Assembly (NCBI GenBank): GCA_028274885.1
Contig: JAQCMX010000110.1
Span: 1 to 10,073 of the forward strand
Direction of reading: 5' to 3'
DNA length: 10,073 nucleotides
DNA from: Haloarculaceae archaeon
Lineage (GTDB): Archaea > Halobacteriota > Halobacteria > Halobacteriales > Haloarculaceae
The notes below the pieces were generated by a model. The model ran no database searches. It was not told the DNA's origin and saw only the letters and a list, made by a program, of their open reading frames with translations. A program made the translations under genes and the position numbers. Shown one piece after another: positions 1-5,975 of this stretch (its first letter is position 1; every line of letters begins with the position of its first letter).

Positions 1-356
1 CCGAATGAGTTGCCGATTACGCCGGCAACAGTCACCCGGGTCACGTATCGCGACCGACCGGCGTAACGAAAGGCAAAGACCGACCACAGACCGCCAGCGA
101 TCAGTGCGGTGGTCGTTCCGACCACGACCCAGGCCGTCGAGTCGAGTTCCCAGCCGGTCACCGCGAGTGCCGCGTCCGGTGCCGTGAGGTCGGCGATCAG
201 AAGATGCAGGATGCTCCCCACCAGCATCACCACCCCGACCCCAAGCAGCGCGCGGGCGCTCGCCCGCTCCCGATGCGATACGAGCGATGCGACGAGTCCG
301 GCGGCTATCAGCGCCGCGAACGTGGTGGCCCCGAGACGCAACACAGTGGCGTACAT
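1..356 (-). CDS. Partial multi-helix membrane protein, probable N-terminal sensor region of a histidine kinase
   Basis: This is the first 118 codons of a gene that runs off the left edge. It starts at the ATG at 356-354. The visible part has three hydrophobic helices, at about residues 8-26, 36-55 and 75-96. The third ends in a W-S-V-F-A-F-R-Y-A-G-R-S-R stretch. That aromatic helix end followed by Y-x-G-R-x-R is what I associate with the N-terminal seven-helix sensor region of haloarchaeal histidine kinases. The kinase core (H box, N/G boxes) would lie outside the window, so the kinase assignment is by resemblance only. A HalX response regulator about 0.9 kb away makes a signalling role plausible. 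The alternative is a polytopic membrane protein of unknown function. I am sure of the membrane nature and moderately sure of the kinase call. Confidence 0.6.
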   Translation of the reverse strand, partial: MYATVLRLGATTFAALIAAGLVASLVSHRERASARALLGVGVVMLVGSILHLLIADLTAPDAALAVTGWELDSTAWVVVGTTTALIAGGLWSVFAFRYAGRSRYVTRVTVAGVIGNSF

Positions 357-586
357 CAGTTATCGAGCTCAGATCGTCGTTCGTGTTAGTCCCCAGAGAC
401 AGGAGGTAAAGTCTCGGCGATGGTCGAAGTCACACCGCCCCCGCCCGCCCCAACCAACGCTTCCTCATAACCCCCCCGTCACTTGGACAGTTGAATCGGG
501 ACGCGGTGCCAACTGGCGTGTCTGCACCGACCCGCACGGTCCAGGTGACGCCCCCGCTGGAAACCTTTCTCTCACGCACTGCTCGT
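357..586. other. Intergenic stretch without a recognisable gene
   Basis: About 230 bases separate the start of the membrane protein from the stop of the winged-helix regulator, both on the minus strand. I see no convincing coding frame or RNA gene, and no clear TATA element at the expected distance before the ATG at 356. An AGGAGGT string occurs on the plus strand near 401, but no plus-strand gene follows it. Confidence 0.5.
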
Positions 587-1018
587 TCAGTCGTCCGCCG
601 GCACGGGCGCCGGTCCGGCGATGTTTCCCCCCAGGGAGCGGTCGGATTCGACCACCAGTTCGATATCGCCATCGTCGATTGTCACAGTAAAGGAGTCAAC
701 AACGGCACGGTACTGTTTGTGGTGGTGGCCCCCATCCGTGTCGATGCACTGCTCGATTTCGAGCAGGTCCAGTTCGGCGAGTTCGTTGAGCCGTCGGAAC
801 GCAGTCGGTCGGGACATGTCGGTCACCGCTGCGACCTCATCCCCACTCCGGGGGCGATCGACCACGGCCTCGAAGGCCGCTCGCGTGTACTTGTCGCCCA
901 GTTGTTCAAGTACCGCCGTCGGGTTCTCGTGACGCCAATTACCGTCTCGGGCCCTCCCTGCCGGGGTGTCTGTCTGCGTGTCGTGGTCCATACGGGTTCG
1001 GTCTGGTTCGATTGACAT
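587..1018 (-). CDS. Winged helix-turn-helix transcriptional regulator (ArsR/HTH_20-like)
   Basis: This is a 143-residue acidic protein without membrane segments. Residues about 33-90 form a winged helix-turn-helix. A first helix (about 33-54, PTAVLEQLGDKYTRAAFEAV) is followed by a likely recognition helix, SRPTAFRRLNEL, at 69-80. The wing is a histidine-rich turn at about 93-104 (DTDGGHHHKQYRA). The tail (106-124) alternates hydrophobic residues as a beta strand pair, common in small haloarchaeal ArsR-like regulators. It probably binds DNA and represses or activates nearby genes; its ligand is unknown, although the HHH run could bind metal. The start is uncertain: ATG at 1018 gives the longest frame, and ATG at 991 (residue 10) also leaves the domain intact. 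It diverges from the HalX response regulator, so the 199 bases between them hold both promoters. Confidence 0.82.
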   Translation of the reverse strand: MSIEPDRTRMDHDTQTDTPAGRARDGNWRHENPTAVLEQLGDKYTRAAFEAVVDRPRSGDEVAAVTDMSRPTAFRRLNELAELDLLEIEQCIDTDGGHHHKQYRAVVDSFTVTIDDGDIELVVESDRSLGGNIAGPAPVPADD

Positions 1019-1057
1019 CTGTACGTCCAGAGAAGAGCCCTACTGTGATGTCGGTGT

Positions 1058-1099
1058 TAGCTAGTTATCGTGGATCGGGGTTCCGGGCTACTCTAGCTA
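1058..1099. promoter_or_regulatory. Two TAGCTA palindromes in the divergent intergenic region
   Basis: The self-complementary hexamer TAGCTA occurs at 1058-1063 and 1094-1099, 36 bases apart, in an AT-richer pocket between the divergent regulators. The minus-strand sequence around the first copy (ATAACTAG) could also serve as the TATA element of the winged-helix gene. An operator role is inference. Confidence 0.25.
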
Positions 1100-1172
1100 T
1101 ACAGACCCAGCCTGGCTGGCCGTCGCCCTCGTTCGGTTGGGCTGGTGGCAACCTGAGGCGTTTCGCGCCACG

Positions 1173-1198
1173 ACAGGGACACAGGGATTATAACCTGT
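1173..1198 (+). promoter_or_regulatory. TATA element with flanking repeats, promoter of the HalX response regulator
   Basis: TTATAA lies at 1188-1193, about 28 bases before the ATG at 1218. This is the spacing expected if transcription starts at or next to the start codon (leaderless mRNA). ACAGG (1181-1185) and CCTGT (1194-1198) form an inverted repeat around the TATA box. ACAGGGA is also directly repeated at 1173-1179 and 1181-1187. A protein bound here would block or alter TBP/TFB binding, so this may be an operator. Confidence 0.6.
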
Positions 1199-1217
1199 CC
1201 CCACTCACGTAGGATTG

Positions 1218-1793
1218 ATGAGCGAGCACGACGAACTCCCGCGGGCGCTGGTGGTCGACGACGAACGGGAGGTCGCGGACGCCTACGCGCTTCGGTTGCG
1301 TGGTCTCTGTGATGTCGAAACCGCCTACGATGGCGAGGGCGCACTGGCAGCGGTCCGTGACCGCGAGATCGACGTGGTCCTCCTCGACCGTCACATGCCG
1401 GGTATGTCCGGTGACGACGTGCTCGACGAACTCGAGACGATGGACTTCGACGGTCGAGTTATTATGATCACCGCCATCGACCCGACCTTCGACATCCTCG
1501 ATATGCCGTTCGACGACTACCTCTGCAAGCCGGTCGACCGCGAGGACGTCCGGGCGGCCGTGACCCAACAGTGTACCGTCCTGGGATATGCGACCCTGGG
1601 GGCGTATTTCAGCGTTGAGTCGAAGCGACAGGTGATCGCGACGGAACTTCCGGCCGACGAACGCGACTCACACGAGGAGTATCAACGCCAGCACGCCCGG
1701 TCACAGCGCCTGGAACGACGCGCACGGCGACTCCTTGGCGACGCGGCTGAACTTCTCGACGCCTTCGACGACGTCACGCGCGAAAACAGATAG
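1218..1793 (+). CDS. HalX-type response regulator
   Basis: This is a 191-residue two-component response regulator. Residues 7-108 form a receiver domain. The acidic pair is D14/D15, the phosphoacceptor is D57 (in LLDRHMPGMSG), the switch threonine is T85 and the conserved lysine is K104 (CKP). All the residues needed for phosphorylation are present. The C-terminal part (about 112-185) is charged and helical, matching the HalX domain found after haloarchaeal receivers. It has no obvious classical DNA-binding helix, so its output is unclear. ATG at 1218 is chosen because a TATA box lies 28 bases upstream; a TTG in frame one codon earlier is less likely. No complete kinase lies in the window. 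The membrane protein ending at 356 is the nearest candidate partner. Confidence 0.92.
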   Translation: MSEHDELPRALVVDDEREVADAYALRLRGLCDVETAYDGEGALAAVRDREIDVVLLDRHMPGMSGDDVLDELETMDFDGRVIMITAIDPTFDILDMPFDDYLCKPVDREDVRAAVTQQCTVLGYATLGAYFSVESKRQVIATELPADERDSHEEYQRQHARSQRLERRARRLLGDAAELLDAFDDVTRENR

Positions 1794-1908
1794 TCTGTCA
1801 AGAGAGCAACAGTCTGCACAGAGGATCCACAGTCAAAACGGACGACACCCTTCTGTGACACGGGCGCGTGACACTCGAGGTCCCGACCTGGTTTCGCCGC
1901 CGAGAGGA

Positions 1909-1920
1909 AACTACTTTGTT
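1909..1920 (+). promoter_or_regulatory. Candidate TATA element of the epimerase gene
   Basis: An AT-rich stretch (AACTACTTTGTT) lies about 23-34 bases before the ATG at 1943. It stands out from GC-rich surroundings and has the spacing of a leaderless promoter. The preceding GAGAGGAA is purine-rich, as expected of a TFB recognition element. Confidence 0.4.
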
Positions 1921-1942
1921 AGGCCTGGACAGACCAGTAGCC

Positions 1943-2863
1943 ATGGAAAAAAACCGCGTGCTCGTGACCGGGGGGGCTGGGTTTATCGGTTCCAACATTG
2001 CGAACGCACTCACAGAGCAAAACGACGTTCACGTCGTCGACAACGGCTATCTCGGGACACCGCGGAATCTCGCGGACTCGGTCACGTACCACGAACAGAG
2101 CGTCCTCGAGGACGACCTGCCGACCGACGTAGACGTTGTCTTTCATCTCGCGGCGCTTTCCTCGTACGCGATGCACGAGGACAACCCCCAGGACGGGGCG
2201 CGGGTCAACGTCGAAGGGTTCGTGAACGTGGTCGAACAGGCCCGCAAGGACGGCTGTGATCGGATCGTCTACGCCTCCACCTCGTCGATCTACGGGAGTC
2301 GTACCGACCCCTCGTCCGAAGACATCGACGTCTCCGTGCACACGGGGTACGAGGCCTCGAAGATGAGCCGTGAGACGTACGCGGAGTACTTTTCGAACCA
2401 CTACGATCTGTCCCTGGCCGGCCTGCGGTACTTTTCGGTCTATCAGGGCTATGGCGGCACCGAGAAACACAAAGCCGAGTACGCGAACGTGATCGCCCAG
2501 TTTGCCGACGATATCGCCCACGGGCGCCCCCCGACCCTGTACGGTGACGGCGAACAGACCCGCGATTTCACGCACGTCTCAGACATCGTCCGTGGGACTG
2601 TCCTGGCCGCCCGGGAGGAACTCGACGGCATCTACAATCTCGGGACCGGTGAGCGGTACTCGTTCAACCGGATCGTGGAACTGCTCAACCAACAGCTCGG
2701 AACTGCGGTGGAACCGGAGTACGTCGAGAACCCGATCCCCGAGGACGTCTACGTTCACGACACCTGTGCCGATCCGTCGAAGATCAACGCGGCGACCGGT
2801 TGGGAGCCCGACGTCGACATCCACGAGGGTATCAGGCTCGTCTGTCGCCCCTACGAGAACTGA
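1943..2863 (+). CDS. NAD-dependent nucleotide-sugar epimerase/dehydratase (extended SDR)
   Basis: This 306-residue cytoplasmic enzyme belongs to the extended short-chain dehydrogenase family that contains UDP-glucose 4-epimerases. The NAD-binding Rossmann motif GGAGFIGS is at residues 10-17, and D33 ends the second strand, as expected for NAD binding through the ribose. HLAA is at 68-71. The catalytic set is T113 (in ASTSSIYG), Y136 and K140 (YEASK). Further family marks are LRYFSVYQGYG (near 170) and YGDGEQTRDFTHVSDI (near 210). The length is normal for the family. It probably interconverts or dehydrates a nucleotide-activated sugar for surface glycans; the exact substrate cannot be read. 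No glycosyltransferase lies nearby, so it appears to stand alone. Start: ATG at 1943, just before the first Rossmann strand. An in-frame upstream extension to 1868 adds nothing recognisable. Confidence 0.9.
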   Translation: MEKNRVLVTGGAGFIGSNIANALTEQNDVHVVDNGYLGTPRNLADSVTYHEQSVLEDDLPTDVDVVFHLAALSSYAMHEDNPQDGARVNVEGFVNVVEQARKDGCDRIVYASTSSIYGSRTDPSSEDIDVSVHTGYEASKMSRETYAEYFSNHYDLSLAGLRYFSVYQGYGGTEKHKAEYANVIAQFADDIAHGRPPTLYGDGEQTRDFTHVSDIVRGTVLAAREELDGIYNLGTGERYSFNRIVELLNQQLGTAVEPEYVENPIPEDVYVHDTCADPSKINAATGWEPDVDIHEGIRLVCRPYEN

Positions 2864-2867
2864 GCAA

Positions 2868-2891
2868 GGCCAAGGCCCCCGCGGGCTGGCC
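2868..2891. terminator. GC-rich hairpin between convergent genes
   Basis: GGCCA at 2868-2872 pairs with TGGCC at 2887-2891. Inside that, GCCC (2875-2879 region) pairs with GGGC (2883-2886), with a two-base bulge on the left arm. It fills the 30-base gap between the convergent epimerase and small membrane protein genes. There is no T tract, which archaeal terminators normally need, so a termination role is uncertain. Confidence 0.35.
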
Positions 2892-2893
2892 CA

Positions 2894-3115
2894 CTATGAG
2901 GGTGCCAGCGAGAGCAGGCCAGTTTTGACCAGCACTGACAGTACAAAGGAGAGTACTGCGAGCCCTCCGGCAATGATAAAAAGTGGCGCTGCAAGCGTAT
3001 ATGCGGTGTCTGTCGTGACAAATAGCTGGCTCAATCCGCGCACCAGAAAGCCAGCGAGCGCAAATCCGAGCGCTCCAAGCATCACGAGTACGAACCGCCG
3101 TTGACGTATCTCCAT
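2894..3115 (-). CDS. Small two-helix membrane protein, function unknown
   Basis: From the ATG at 3115 the product has 73 residues. It has a short basic N-terminus (MEIRQRRF), a first hydrophobic helix at about 8-25, a polar loop (residues about 26-39) and a second helix at about 40-63. It is probably an integral membrane protein with both ends in the cytoplasm. I do not recognise a named family. It follows the PAC2-family gene directly and is probably co-transcribed with it. An in-frame GTG at 3133 would extend it by six residues. That GTG overlaps the PAC2 stop codon (GTGA), the classic coupling arrangement. I prefer the ATG because the first helix is preceded by the basic MEIRQRRF, but the two starts cannot be separated from sequence alone. 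Confidence 0.75.
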   Translation of the reverse strand: MEIRQRRFVLVMLGALGFALAGFLVRGLSQLFVTTDTAYTLAAPLFIIAGGLAVLSFVLSVLVKTGLLSLAPS

Positions 3116-3129
3116 GGTCCCGACGCTGG

Positions 3130-3864
3130 TCACTGGTACATCCCGACTGACTGGGCCTGCGTGCTCTCCTCTTCGGCCTGTTGCATGCGCTGGGCGAGTT
3201 TCTCCCGGGCCTGTGCGATAGTCTCGGCCTGCTCGACGAGGCGGTCGGTCTCGACTGTGATGTCCGTGATTGGTTCGATGCCGTTTTTCAACAACACACG
3301 GGCAGCCTCCGGATCGGGGAATTTGGCGCTGGCTTGGACGATCAGGCCAGCGCCGTCGAGGCCCGCCTGGTTCACCTCCGAGAGGAGTGCGCCGGTTGGG
3401 CCGCTCACCAGTCCGGGTTCCGACGGCGGGTCGATGTCGTGTTCGGCCAGGAGAGTCTCGCCCCCACCGACACCGACGCCGTACATCGCCGGAACCCCGT
3501 CTTTCTCCTCGGACAACCCACTGAGACAGATCGGCGTCACCGTCTGCTCTGCGAACCAGCCCGCCAGACAGGTCGAAAAATCCGGCGCGGCCTGTGGGGA
3601 GACTGGGACGTCGCTCTGGAGGACGAGCAGGTCGTGTGTCTCGTCGGCGTAGATCCGCACCGGTGGCCTGACCGTCCGATCATCCGCCTGATAGGTCGCG
3701 GTCTGGGGCACGCCATTGCAGTGACACGAGGCGTAGTATGTCATGTCAAGTTCTTCGACGAGGTGGTCGGCCGCAATCTTCCCAACGAGACCGACGCCCG
3801 GGAGGCCTTCGACGAGCATCGGCTCGTCGACTGTCACGTCGCTGTGTACGTCGATGTGTGCCAT
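3130..3864 (-). CDS. PAC2 family protein (proteasome assembly chaperone-like)
   Basis: This is a 244-residue soluble protein. The N-terminus contains PMLVEGLPGVGLVGKIAADHLVEEL (residues about 15-39), the signature of archaeal PAC2-family proteins. Further glycine-rich segments follow (GLSEEKDGVPAMYGVGVGGG around 115-134 and GLVSGPTGALLSEV around 151-164). The last 40 residues (about 203-238) are charged, glutamine-rich and probably coiled-coil, suggesting an oligomer. Eukaryotic PAC2 helps assemble the 20S proteasome alpha ring. The archaeal homologues resemble it in fold, and their role is not established. The frame starts at the ATG 28 bases after a TATA element, giving a leaderless mRNA. 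Its TGA overlaps a possible GTG start of the downstream small membrane protein gene. Confidence 0.88.
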   Translation of the reverse strand: MAHIDVHSDVTVDEPMLVEGLPGVGLVGKIAADHLVEELDMTYYASCHCNGVPQTATYQADDRTVRPPVRIYADETHDLLVLQSDVPVSPQAAPDFSTCLAGWFAEQTVTPICLSGLSEEKDGVPAMYGVGVGGGETLLAEHDIDPPSEPGLVSGPTGALLSEVNQAGLDGAGLIVQASAKFPDPEAARVLLKNGIEPITDITVETDRLVEQAETIAQAREKLAQRMQQAEEESTQAQSVGMYQ

Positions 3865-3886
3865 AGATTAAAGAGTGACTCCGACA

Positions 3887-3898
3887 AACTTAATAGTA
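3887..3898 (-). promoter_or_regulatory. TATA element of the PAC2-family gene
   Basis: On the minus strand the sequence reads TACTATTAAGTT, centred about 28 bases before the ATG at 3864. It is the most AT-rich spot in the divergent region shared with the ferredoxin gene. A perfect GAGTGACTC palindrome (3873-3881) lies between this element and the start codon and could be a repressor site. Confidence 0.65.
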
Positions 3899-3974
3899 GT
3901 GTCAGCGCGGTGTGGTTCGTCTGGCAGTCCATTCCATCCGCCAACCCTTTGGATCACACCCACAAAAGTAGGGT

Positions 3975-4217
3975 ATGCGGATCGAATACGACCGCAAGAC
4001 GTGTATCGGGATGTTCCAGTGTGTCGCCGAGTGGGACGCCTTCGAGCGTGACGAGGATGCTGGGAAGGCGGTGCTTGCAGACGGTGACGAACAGGAGGAG
4101 GGGCTGTTTGTTCGCGACGTGCCCGAAGACGCAGAGTCGGATGCGAAGTTCGCGGCCCGGGCCTGCCCGGTCGATGCGATCACAGTCTACGACGACGACG
4201 ACCAACTCGTCCCCTGA
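3975..4217 (+). CDS. Small ferredoxin, probably [3Fe-4S] single-cluster type
   Basis: This is an 80-residue, very acidic electron carrier. The N-terminal motif is D-R-K-T-C10-I-G-M13-F-Q-C16, and the third cysteine is C64 in R-A-C-P. In ordinary 4Fe-4S ferredoxins the motif is CxxCxxC with a distant CP. Here methionine 13 replaces the middle cysteine, leaving only three cluster ligands. That pattern is known from [3Fe-4S] ferredoxins, including those that serve cytochrome P450s. About 25 acidic, poorly structured residues sit between the two halves (24-58). The electron partner is unknown; no P450 or oxidoreductase lies in the window. It is divergent from the PAC2-family gene and convergent with the CBS gene. 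The start ATG at 3975 directly precedes the first beta strand (RIEYD). Its own promoter is not obvious (weak CCCTTTGG near -28). Confidence 0.88.
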   Translation: MRIEYDRKTCIGMFQCVAEWDAFERDEDAGKAVLADGDEQEEGLFVRDVPEDAESDAKFAARACPVDAITVYDDDDQLVP

Positions 4218-4243
4218 CCGACTCTCGCCGCTTGGGATCCGGA

Positions 4244-4681
4244 CTACTCAAACTCCCCTTCGCCGACGTCCTGGTCGGGATCGGCGGACATCATGATACG
4301 GTCCCGCGGGAAGAAGTGAGCGATGTCTGTGGTCGTGACGATACCGACCGGTTCGCCGCTTTCGGTTACCGGGAGTTTCTTCACGCCGTTGTGTCCCATC
4401 CGCTCGCCCGCCACGTGGATCGCCTCGTGTGGCCGGATCGTCACCACCGGGTCGCTCATGATCTCTGAGATATGTGTCGCACCGAGATCGAGTTGGTCGC
4501 CGACTGCACGGACGACATCAGTCTCGGTGGCTATCCCCTTGACGATCTCCGTCCCGACGACCAGCGACCCGATGTGTTCACTCGCCAATATATCCGCCGC
4601 CTCGGCGATGGAGGTTTCGGCCGGTACCGTCCTGACTGGGCTACTCATAATCTCGCTGACTGGTGTCTCTTTTTTCGCCAT
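4244..4681 (-). CDS. Two-CBS-domain protein
   Basis: This is a 145-residue soluble protein made almost entirely of two CBS motifs. CBS1 covers residues about 8-63 (VSEIMSSPVRTVPAETSIAEA through ATETDVVRAV). CBS2 covers about 70-122 (ISEIMSDPVVTIRPHEAIHVA through VGIVTTTDIAHFF). Each shows the usual start ('SEIMS-P') and the closing G-I-x-T-x-x-D segment, whose T/D normally contact an adenosine ribose. Such pairs form a Bateman module that binds AMP, ATP, NAD or SAM. Stand-alone archaeal versions act as energy or redox sensors for unknown partners. The C-terminal tail (131-145) is acidic and probably disordered. The start is set by a TATA element 31 bases upstream. The gene converges with the ferredoxin gene across a 26-base gap. 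Confidence 0.92.
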   Translation of the reverse strand: MAKKETPVSEIMSSPVRTVPAETSIAEAADILASEHIGSLVVGTEIVKGIATETDVVRAVGDQLDLGATHISEIMSDPVVTIRPHEAIHVAGERMGHNGVKKLPVTESGEPVGIVTTTDIAHFFPRDRIMMSADPDQDVGEGEFE

Positions 4682-4707
4682 CTGTAGGATACACCTTCCG
4701 GTGGCAG

Positions 4708-4717
4708 GTTTTTAAGC
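4708..4717 (-). promoter_or_regulatory. TATA element of the CBS-domain gene
   Basis: The minus strand reads GCTTAAAAAC, centred about 31 bases before the ATG at 4681. A G/A-rich stretch just upstream fits a TFB recognition element. The spacing implies a leaderless or very short leader. Confidence 0.65.
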
Positions 4718-4724
4718 GTGCTCA

Positions 4725-4738
4725 AGTTGCACGCAACT
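4725..4738. promoter_or_regulatory. Perfect 14-bp palindrome AGTTGC-AC-GCAACT upstream of the CBS promoter
   Basis: Two perfect 6-base arms are separated by AC. The site lies just upstream of the TATA/BRE of the CBS gene, about 44-57 bases before its start codon. This is a usual place for an archaeal activator. It is about 90 bases upstream of the next promoter on the other strand. Which regulator binds is unknown. Confidence 0.45.
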
Positions 4739-4826
4739 GACGGCTGGTCTGTCTCCCTACCGGACGAATCCGCCGGTTGTCTGTCGGTATTGGACGGGGC
4801 TGGGTCCACGGAATCGGAGATATGAG

Positions 4827-4836
4827 CCTTTTTATC
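4827..4836 (+). promoter_or_regulatory. TATA element driving the microprotein gene
   Basis: CCTTTTTATC lies about 27 bases before the ATG at 4858. The placement matches a leaderless transcript that begins at the 30-codon frame rather than at the larger downstream gene. This is the main evidence that the microprotein is translated. Confidence 0.65.
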
Positions 4837-4857
4837 CGTGGTCGTAGAACTACCTGT

Positions 4858-4950
4858 ATGAGCTATTCGACCAAGATCGTTATCGGGACACTCGCCGTGT
4901 CCCTTCTCGTTGGACTCGCCCTGTCGGCCAACATCGCAGTTACCACGTGA
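4858..4950 (+). CDS. 30-residue single-helix membrane microprotein, function unknown
   Basis: The product is 30 residues long. It has a short polar, lysine-containing N-terminus (MSYSTK), a hydrophobic helix at about residues 7-26, and a short polar tail (IAVTT region). This looks like a small membrane-spanning protein rather than a cleaved signal peptide, because little follows the helix. Two features support a real gene. A TATA element lies exactly 27 bases upstream of the ATG. The TGA stop shares its last base with the ATG of the next gene (TGATG), an arrangement typical of translational coupling. It probably acts with the 258-residue protein encoded downstream, perhaps as a membrane tether, but this is inference. 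I recognise no family. The alternative is a leader frame whose translation only serves to load ribosomes for the downstream gene. Confidence 0.65.
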   Translation: MSYSTKIVIGTLAVSLLVGLALSANIAVTT

Positions 4951-5726
4951 TGTTCACCAAACGGTCCCTTTCTGACGCCGTCGCGTCCGTCCGCGAGACG
5001 CACGTCCCCGACGCGCTCGTGTTCGACTGCGCCCGCGACTTCGAGACTGTCCCCGCCTCACAGGCGGAGGAACTCGCCTTGGTGACCGATCGACTGGTTC
5101 CGGCTTCACATTCGGCCGACTGGGTTCCGGCCGACGCCCCGGATGCGATTCACCGATACGCTGGCAGTGATCTCACGATCGGCATGGCCGGGGATGGCGG
5201 CGTCACCTGGACACGCCAGACAGATCCGCCTGTTGTCTTGGTAAAGCCCCGTCTTGCGGGATCTCCCGACCGGTTCATCCAGTTTCTTATCGCGGAGGCG
5301 TTTGTCGAACTCGGACTCGACGCGCCAGAGCACTTCCTTGGCTTTTTCAAGGCGCAGTATCCCGCCTTCGTGGACGCGACAGCCCCCTCGCTGGACCCGG
5401 CGGCCACGTACCAACTCGCAAGCGCCTGTTACGACGCCTTCCTCGGGAGACAGACCGGAGAGGCGTTTGCCGCCTGGGATGGCGAACTGTTCGAGGCGTG
5501 GATCGACGCCGGCGAGCGCCTCGAACCCCGCCTCGAATCGCTCCCCCGCGCGGTCGCCCGCGAGGAGACATCGTTTGCCGACGCCGCCGAACTCGCCTGT
5601 AACGCCGTCAAACACGCCTGTGACATTCCCCGGCCTTTCGACGCGCTCGACACCGGGGCTTACCTCGACCACGGTCCCGAGTACGCCGTCGAATGGGCCG
5701 ACCGCACCATCACCGCACTCGAGTAA
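4950..5726 (+). CDS. Conserved-looking haloarchaeal protein of unknown function (258 residues)
   Basis: This is an acidic soluble protein with no membrane segment or signal peptide. The N-terminal half (about 1-105) is mixed alpha/beta, with a strand-rich segment around DLTIGMAGDGGVTWTRQTDP (74-93). The C-terminal half is helical and ends with LACNAVKHACDIPRPFD. Four cysteines are present (C28 and one near 163, plus the pair in that C-terminal stretch), but no metal-binding pattern is clear. I believe it belongs to a haloarchaea-restricted uncharacterised (DUF) family, but I cannot name one with certainty and assign no function. ATG at 4950 is chosen over the GTG one codon earlier because it overlaps the stop of the upstream microprotein (TGATG). 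With no promoter of its own visible, it is probably expressed from the TATA element at 4827-4836. Confidence 0.82.
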   Translation: MFTKRSLSDAVASVRETHVPDALVFDCARDFETVPASQAEELALVTDRLVPASHSADWVPADAPDAIHRYAGSDLTIGMAGDGGVTWTRQTDPPVVLVKPRLAGSPDRFIQFLIAEAFVELGLDAPEHFLGFFKAQYPAFVDATAPSLDPAATYQLASACYDAFLGRQTGEAFAAWDGELFEAWIDAGERLEPRLESLPRAVAREETSFADAAELACNAVKHACDIPRPFDALDTGAYLDHGPEYAVEWADRTITALE

Positions 5727-5975
5727 TCCCACCGGCTCCCGTCCCGGGGCCACGTCGCCGGAACAAGATACAAATACGATACAGTCAAACCACTCACCGT
5801 TCATCGATGCGAACGGCTGCATTCGACATACTCCGGATTGGCACCACGCGCTGCGCTCGGGCCGGGTGGGCCCATCTTGCTGCACTGACCCGTGCTACCA
5901 GCGCCGGCACCTGGCTAGACTGTCCATCTCAACTTGACGCGCCAGGGCCTGTCCAGAACTGCACGACGACGGGGG
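5727..5975 (+). other. Leader region upstream of the VWA protein gene
   Basis: These 249 bases hold no well-supported gene. The only AT-rich, promoter-like spot is ATACAAATAC at 5768-5777, which would start transcription near 5798-5802. That predicts a leader of about 175 bases before the ATG at 5976, unlike the leaderless genes elsewhere in the window. A 63-codon frame (ATG at 5806, stop at 5996-5998) overlaps the start of the VWA gene. Its product is Arg/Thr-rich, not acidic, and without a recognisable fold, so it is not called as a gene. Confidence 0.4.

Noticed and set aside
3181..4296. Plus-strand open frame of 371 codons across the PAC2 and ferredoxin genes
   Set aside because: It runs antisense to the PAC2 gene, through the divergent promoter region and out of frame over the ferredoxin. 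Both overlapped genes have family motifs and this frame has none.
5106..5885. Minus-strand open frame of 259 codons opposite the 258-residue unknown protein
   Set aside because: The plus-strand frame is coupled to the upstream microprotein and has acidic composition. The antisense frame spills into the leader region and has no promoter.
5860..5925. Possible tRNA-like GC-rich hairpins around 5860-5925
   Set aside because: GGGCC/GGCCC pairs occur, but no cloverleaf, T-loop or anticodon arrangement can be drawn.
5934..5975. TTG at 5934 as start of the VWA protein
   Set aside because: It adds 14 Arg-rich residues before an already long polar N-region. The ATG at 5976 is a standard start and keeps the whole Tat signal.
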